From: DATDPY01 sp964395765
GTDB lineage: Bacteria > Bacteroidota > Bacteroidia > Cytophagales > Cyclobacteriaceae
Direction of reading: 5' to 3'
Assembly (NCBI GenBank): GCA_964395765.1
Contig: CAYNCU010000167.1
Coordinates: 1 to 9,449, forward strand
DNA: 9,449 nucleotides
Below are positions 6,045 to 9,449 of this stretch, piece by piece (the stretch's first letter is position 1; each line of letters begins with the position of its first letter). The translations under genes and the position numbers were made by a program. Under the pieces are notes generated by a model that ran no database searches, was not told the DNA's origin, and was given only the letters and a program-made list of their open reading frames with translations.

Positions 6045-6059
6045 TTCAAATCATTTGAA
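6045..6059. repeat. 15-bp perfect palindrome abutting the SDR start codon
   Basis: TTCAAAT (6045-6051), a central C, then ATTTGAA (6053-6059) ends one base before the ATG at 6060. As DNA it could be an operator; as RNA it could form a 6-bp hairpin (3-nt loop) over the initiation region. It lies inside the upstream extension implied by the alternative GTG start at 6012, and its presence fits the ATG at 6060 being the true start. Confidence 0.35.
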
Positions 6060-7076
6060 ATGTCAAAAATCTTAATCCTCGGAGGAACAGGGAACATCAG
6101 CACGGGAATTACTAATATTCTTCTTGAAAAAGGAGGTCATGAAATTTATCACCTGAATCGCGGAATCCGTCAAAAAGAAACCAAAGGGGTAAAAACTTTA
6201 TTGGCCGACCGGACGGATCCTGCTGCTTTTAAGAACACCATTGAATCCAACGGACCGTTCGATTGTGTTATTGACATGATCTGTTTTCGTCCCGAAGAAG
6301 CGCAACAAGCAGTAGCGCTTTTTAAGGGGAATTGCAGTCAATATATTTTCTGCAGTACTGTAAATGTTTATGACCGGAGAAGTGTGAATTACCCGATTCA
6401 TGAACAACAGCCCATTGGCTGGATTCACCCCAACTATGCGTACGCTTACGGGAAGGTGATGTGCGAGCAGGTATTCGATGAAGCAGGCAGTGACGAATTC
6501 CCCGTAACCGTTATAAGACCGGCCATGACCTATGCTGAAGGCATGCCATTAATTCATTTATTCGGATGGGATACTTATTTTATCGACAGGATCAGGAAAG
6601 GCAAGCCTATCATCGCCCATGGTGACGGCACTTCCATTTGGGTTGCAGCGCATCGCGATGACGTGGCAGGAGCATTTGTAAATGCAGTGGGGAACCCTGT
6701 CGCCTTCGGTAAAAAATATAATGTAACAGGAATGGAATTAATGTCATGGGTGCAGTATTATTCCTTACTGGCCTGGACCAACGGTTTTCAGGAACCGGAA
6801 TTTATTTATATCCCAACCCATTACCTGATGCAAATGGAACCGGAAAAAGCTTTTCTGCTGTCGGTAAATTTTGCGCAGAATAATATTTTCGACAACACCT
6901 CCGCAATTCAGGACCTGGATTATAAATATTCTATCGACTGGCTGGAGGGCAGTGCCCGCGCAGTGACCTGGCTGGAAGAAAATAAAAAGATCAGGGATTT
7001 CACGGAATTCCCTTTTTACGACGCGTTGATCGACCGGTGGCAAAAAATGACCGGTTATGATGAATACATTTCATGA
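6060..7076 (+). CDS. NAD-dependent epimerase/dehydratase-like SDR family protein
   Basis: A 338-residue cytoplasmic protein of the extended/atypical short-chain dehydrogenase group. The N-terminal Rossmann motif is ILGGTGNISTG (6-16), in which the third glycine of GxxGxxG is Ser14. An acidic residue follows the fourth strand in LLADRTD (47-53), CSTVNVY (98-104) is the active-site strand, and Tyr128 and Lys132 form the YxxxK catalytic pair. VIRPAMTY (151-158) and a C-terminal substrate domain follow. Substrate is unknown; nucleotide-sugar epimerase and RNA-binding CSP41-like roles are both known among relatives. The ATG at 6060 is preferred over the GTG at 6012 because MSKILILGGTG begins directly with the first Rossmann strand. 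It is followed on the same strand by the DUF456 gene after 54 nt. Confidence 0.82.
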   Translation: MSKILILGGTGNISTGITNILLEKGGHEIYHLNRGIRQKETKGVKTLLADRTDPAAFKNTIESNGPFDCVIDMICFRPEEAQQAVALFKGNCSQYIFCSTVNVYDRRSVNYPIHEQQPIGWIHPNYAYAYGKVMCEQVFDEAGSDEFPVTVIRPAMTYAEGMPLIHLFGWDTYFIDRIRKGKPIIAHGDGTSIWVAAHRDDVAGAFVNAVGNPVAFGKKYNVTGMELMSWVQYYSLLAWTNGFQEPEFIYIPTHYLMQMEPEKAFLLSVNFAQNNIFDNTSAIQDLDYKYSIDWLEGSARAVTWLEENKKIRDFTEFPFYDALIDRWQKMTGYDEYIS

Positions 7077-7077
7077 C

Positions 7078-7101
7078 CAGGATGAATATATTAAAATCCT
7101 G
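7078..7101 (+). repeat. Inverted repeat after the SDR gene
   Basis: CAGGAT (7078-7083) and ATCCTG (7096-7101) are 6-bp arms around a 12-nt AT-rich loop, beginning two bases after the SDR stop codon. The downstream sequence is AAAGATTAATAAAA with no T-run, so it is at best a weak terminator or an mRNA 3'-end or processing hairpin between the SDR and DUF456 genes. Confidence 0.3.
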
Positions 7102-7130
7102 AAAGATTAATAAAAACATACCCGGCCGAT

Positions 7131-7607
7131 TTGGATTATTTAATTTATGTTATCGGTGGAATTTTGACGATCACAGGAATATTGGGATGTATTATGCCCG
7201 GAATTCCCGGTCCTCCCCTCAATTACATTGCATTACTGCTACTGCATTTTACTCCTTTAAAAGCTTTTACTGCCCGGTTTCTCTGGATTTTGGCTTTTAT
7301 TACAGCATTTATCTTTATCCTGGATTATGTAATACCCGTTGTGGGCACAAAAAAATTCGGCGCCGGGAAATGGGGAATAACGGGAAGCATTGTGGGGCTT
7401 ATAACCGGTTTTTTTATATTCCCGCCCATTGGAATTATCATAGGCCCGTTTGTAGGCGCCGTAGCCGGGGAACTGATAGCCGGCAAATCACATAAAGAAG
7501 CTTTCCGCGCCGGCTTTGGCGCCTTTTTAGGGTTTGTATTCACCACGGTGATGAAGCTTACAGTATCCGGCATCATGACCTACTTTTATATCAGGGCATT
7601 TTTTTAG
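7131..7607 (+). CDS. DUF456 family inner-membrane protein (TTG start)
   Basis: A 158-residue, glycine-rich hydrophobic protein of the DUF456 family, whose function is unknown. Predicted membrane segments lie at about 3-23, 29-40, 50-71, 83-117 (probably two) and 128-157. Family landmarks are GCIMPGIPGPPL (19-30), DYVIPVVGTKKFGAGKWG (65-82) and the GPFVGAVAGELIAGKS segment (105-120). The start is TTG at 7131: no ATG or GTG lies in frame between the upstream in-frame stop at 7092 and this codon, and the first in-frame ATG (codon 22) would remove the whole first membrane helix. The gene lies 54 nt after the SDR gene and 157 nt before the next gene on the same strand. Confidence 0.87.
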   Translation: MDYLIYVIGGILTITGILGCIMPGIPGPPLNYIALLLLHFTPLKAFTARFLWILAFITAFIFILDYVIPVVGTKKFGAGKWGITGSIVGLITGFFIFPPIGIIIGPFVGAVAGELIAGKSHKEAFRAGFGAFLGFVFTTVMKLTVSGIMTYFYIRAFF

Positions 7608-7764
7608 GCGATTTGAACGAAAAACCGGTATTGCGCCGCCCGCATAAACTCCTGATTTTATTTAATTTATGTACAAGTTTCGTCTAAAAAATTATGGGAA
7701 TATTATGCAAAATGTTAAATTGTACAGGTATTCACGGAATAATAATTTTAAATTTTTTGATACA

Positions 7765-8850
7765 ATGAAAAGACGAGAATTTCTTGAAAAATCAGGCATC
7801 GCAGCCGGTGCCGCCGTTTTGGGAGGATCCGCACTTCAAGGAAATGCCGCTCAGGCAAAACCTCTGAAAACAAAAAAATCCGCTCCCAAGGGTAAAATTA
7901 AATTAGGACTTTACAACATAACCTATGAGGGCATATGGTATGAAGGTACTGCCCTCACATTTGAGGAAATTTGTAAAAAGGCAAAGGACAATGGGTATGA
8001 CGGAGTAGAACTGGATAACAAGCGACCGATGGGTAACCCGCTGGATATAGACCAGCGTAAAAGAGATGAAATGAAGAATACGCTTGCAAAATATGGACTT
8101 GAAATTCCATGCATTGCCGCGAACAATGATTTCTCCAGCCCCATTCCTGAGCATCGTTCCGCTCAGTTATTAATGGTCAGGGAAACGATCAAACTGGCCA
8201 AGGACCTGGGCGCCCCTTATGTTAGGTTATTTGCCGCATGGACAGGTGTACCCTTACACAATGGTACAGGAACCTATGACTTTGTGAGAGGGGAAGCCTA
8301 TACCTTCCAGGATCAATTCCCCTATGCTACCTGGCTGGAACGCTGGCATTATGTTCAGGATACACTCAGGGAAGCAGCCAAATATGCTGAGGATAACGGC
8401 ATCGTCCTCGGATTGCAAAACCATCCCCCGTTGCTCAGACACTGGAAAGATTGTTATGACATGGTAAAACAGGTTAATTCCCCTTCCTTAAAAATCATGC
8501 TTGATGCACCTATCCTTGAAAAAATCGACAACAAGGAATACGTAGAAAATGCTGTTCGAACCGTTGGGAATTTACAAATTCATTCCCACTTCGGCGGTGA
8601 ATTTGAAAGAGATGAAAAAGGGAAACCGAAATTAAAAACCTATTACAGTAATTTTGATCAGCCTTCTCCGGACTATAATCATTATATCGGCCTGATGAAT
8701 GAAATCGGATACCAGGGATATTTTACTTTCGAACTGTGCCATCCCGTGCTGGATGAACAATTCAAACCCGCGAAGGTCGATTATGTCGACAGCCAGGTTA
8801 AAATGGCTTCCGAATTCATGAGAAATGTAATAAATAATCCGACCATGTGA
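7765..8850 (+). CDS. Tat-exported sugar phosphate isomerase/epimerase-like TIM-barrel protein
   Basis: A 361-residue protein of the xylose isomerase-like/AP endonuclease 2 TIM-barrel superfamily. It starts at the ATG at 7765 with a Tat signal, MKRREFLEKSG then AAGAAVLGG, and cleavage probably near AAQA (28-31). An ATG at 7669 in the same frame would add 32 residues before the twin-arginine motif and is rejected. The barrel begins at KIKLGLYNITYEG (44-56), with GYDGVELD at 77-84. Likely metal-site residues are Asp247 (IMLDAP), His273 and His275 (QIHSHFGG) and Glu323 (FTFELCHP). The position usually occupied by the first metal-binding Glu is Gln218 in GLQNHPP, a change also known in some relatives. 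Substrate is unknown; the export points to periplasmic carbohydrate metabolism. No clear promoter is visible in 7608-7764. Confidence 0.87.
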   Translation: MKRREFLEKSGIAAGAAVLGGSALQGNAAQAKPLKTKKSAPKGKIKLGLYNITYEGIWYEGTALTFEEICKKAKDNGYDGVELDNKRPMGNPLDIDQRKRDEMKNTLAKYGLEIPCIAANNDFSSPIPEHRSAQLLMVRETIKLAKDLGAPYVRLFAAWTGVPLHNGTGTYDFVRGEAYTFQDQFPYATWLERWHYVQDTLREAAKYAEDNGIVLGLQNHPPLLRHWKDCYDMVKQVNSPSLKIMLDAPILEKIDNKEYVENAVRTVGNLQIHSHFGGEFERDEKGKPKLKTYYSNFDQPSPDYNHYIGLMNEIGYQGYFTFELCHPVLDEQFKPAKVDYVDSQVKMASEFMRNVINNPTM

Positions 8851-8867
8851 TTCGATTTGATCTTAGC

Positions 8868-9237
8868 CTAAGGCAGGACTTCGGAACGGTGAAGGGCGGG
8901 CTCATATTCATAATAATAAATATTATATAAAAGGAACGCCGAAAGCAGGGGTACCAACACCAATAAAATTAATGGTGGCCGGTAAAGTAACAGGAAAGTG
9001 AACAGGATAAATCCGTACCCGGCATATTTCAAGGCAGGATTCCGGCTTCAATGACTTAAGCAACATCAGCCACTTTATTAAATCGATAATTCCTGAATAA
9101 TATGCCTTCATCAGGGTTTTGGTTATTCCGAGGCTGGAATAATTTCTTACTATAACTGACCACTCGGGCAGGACCATAATAACAAGGATTAAAGCGTGCG
9201 TGAGAAACCTGTTGATTTTTTAATAGACACTTGTCAT
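8868..9237 (-). pseudogene. Disrupted small membrane-protein gene
   Basis: A minus-strand coding remnant of about 123 codons. From the ATG at 9237 the frame reads MTSVY, then a TAA at 9222-9220, then KINRFLTHALILVIMVLPEW and on through LIKWLMLLKSLKP near 9043. At that point the protein-like frame shifts by one base into NPALKYAGYGFILFTFLLLY, a second hydrophobic block, LYNIYYYEYEPALHRSEVLP, and the stop at 8870-8868. Removing one G from the GG at 9043-9042 joins the halves as KPNPALKYAG. Two or three hydrophobic segments indicate a membrane protein. I do not recognise the family; the C-terminal tail of a membrane glycosyltransferase or a small permease partner of the neighbouring ABC protein are possibilities. 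The ATG overlaps the alternative stop of the ABC gene as TAATG. Confidence 0.55.
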
Positions 9238-9241
9238 TATT

Positions 9242-9449
9242 TTATTCTTTGCAACGCGTGGTTTTCAAGGTTATATTCCGTCGCATAAACGAGATGCCTG
9301 TCATGGCATCGGAAATATGATTGGAAATGAGAAAACTGGTGCCGTGTTCTTTCCTGAATTTTTCGATCGTTGTTAATAATATTTCGCGAGTATTGCTGTC
9401 AAGGAAATCAATAAGTTCATCCAGAATGATCAGCCTGCAGGAGCCGGTA
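9242..9449 (-). CDS. ABC transporter ATP-binding protein, C-terminal fragment, possibly frameshifted
   Basis: The last 68 codons of a minus-strand gene entering from the right edge. CRLIILDELIDFLD is the Walker B and D-loop region with the catalytic Glu (ILDE), although the usual Pro-Thr after it is Leu-Ile. Then come NTREILLTTIEKFRKEHG and FLISNHIS, which contains the H-loop histidine. Walker A and the signature motif lie off-window. In this frame the end reads ISFMRRNITLKTTRCKE and stops at 9244-9242. Shifting one base near 9297 instead gives a more protein-like tail (HLVYATEYNLENHALQRIK) whose TAA overlaps the next ATG as TAATG. A one-base deletion or sequence error near 9297 is therefore possible. 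The transported substrate cannot be told. Confidence 0.68.
   Translation of the reverse strand, partial: TGSCRLIILDELIDFLDSNTREILLTTIEKFRKEHGTSFLISNHISDAMTGISFMRRNITLKTTRCKE

Noticed and set aside
6012..6059. 16-residue extension of the SDR protein from GTG 6012
   Set aside because: The Rossmann fold begins right after the ATG at 6060, and the extension covers a perfect palindrome more likely to be regulatory.
7078..7101. Strong intrinsic terminator after the SDR gene
   Set aside because: The 6-bp stem has a 12-nt loop and is followed by A-rich rather than T-rich sequence, so it is listed only as an inverted repeat.
7669..7764. 32-residue N-terminal extension of the isomerase-like protein
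   Set aside because: It would bury the twin-arginine signal (MKRREFL) inside the protein; the extension is Lys/Asn/Phe-rich and reads like untranslated AT-rich leader.
8862..8872. CTTAG-C-CTAAG as a bidirectional terminator between the isomerase and the disrupted gene
   Set aside because: The arms are only 5 bp with a one-base loop and no T-run on either strand.
1..9449. CRISPR array, tRNA or rRNA gene, insertion sequence or attachment site
   Set aside because: No regularly spaced repeats, cloverleaf-like sequences, transposase motifs or flanking direct repeats were seen in reading both strands.

Overview
The window looks like a chromosomal segment of a Bacteroidota bacterium, probably of the Bacteroidia and otherwise unplaced. 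Three things point there. Promoter-like sites fit the phylum's TTTG / TAnnTTTG consensus, and genes generally lack Shine-Dalgarno sequences. The primase has the degenerate N-terminal zinc motif common in Flavobacteriia-like lineages. The Mrp protein has the proline- and leucine-rich insert seen in Bacteroidota in place of the usual C-terminal CxxC. DNA is moderately AT-rich, with AT-rich spacers. This placement is from sequence character only; no search was run.

Layout. Bases 1-659 (minus) hold the N-terminal 219 residues of a secreted M43 (pappalysin/cytophagalysin-type) metalloprotease, cut off by the window edge, with its own promoter and an adjacent 17-bp palindrome. Bases 825-2194 (minus) hold an Fe-S cluster assembly pair, mrp followed 11 nt later by a NifU C-terminal-domain (Nfu-like) protein. 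Diverging from mrp is dnaG (2347-4260, plus). Its promoter overlaps the upstream TTG that a longest-ORF reading would choose, which fixes the start at the ATG at 2347.

Between the convergent dnaG and a small secreted NTF2-like gene lies the most interesting element: a compact minus-strand transcription unit (about 4385-4318) with a near-ideal promoter, a 60-70 nt non-coding body and a strong intrinsic terminator. Its fold contains G-U wobbles that are mismatches on the opposite strand, so I read it as a small RNA.

Bases 4535-5887 (minus) carry a SAM hydroxide adenosyltransferase (DUF62) with an unusual His-to-Asp change in its catalytic triad, then the secreted NTF2/lumazine-binding-like protein, probably co-transcribed. 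Bases 6060-8850 (plus) carry an SDR epimerase/dehydratase-like protein, a DUF456 membrane protein (TTG start) and a Tat-exported sugar phosphate isomerase/epimerase-like protein. The right edge (8868-9449, minus) holds the C-terminal end of an ABC transporter ATPase and a small membrane-protein gene. Together they show two apparent frameshifts and one in-frame stop, suggesting a decaying operon or local sequence errors.

The genes do not form one pathway. They are ordinary housekeeping and accessory genes, and the novelty lies in the small RNA unit, several promoter-proximal palindromes, active-site substitutions and the decaying edge locus.
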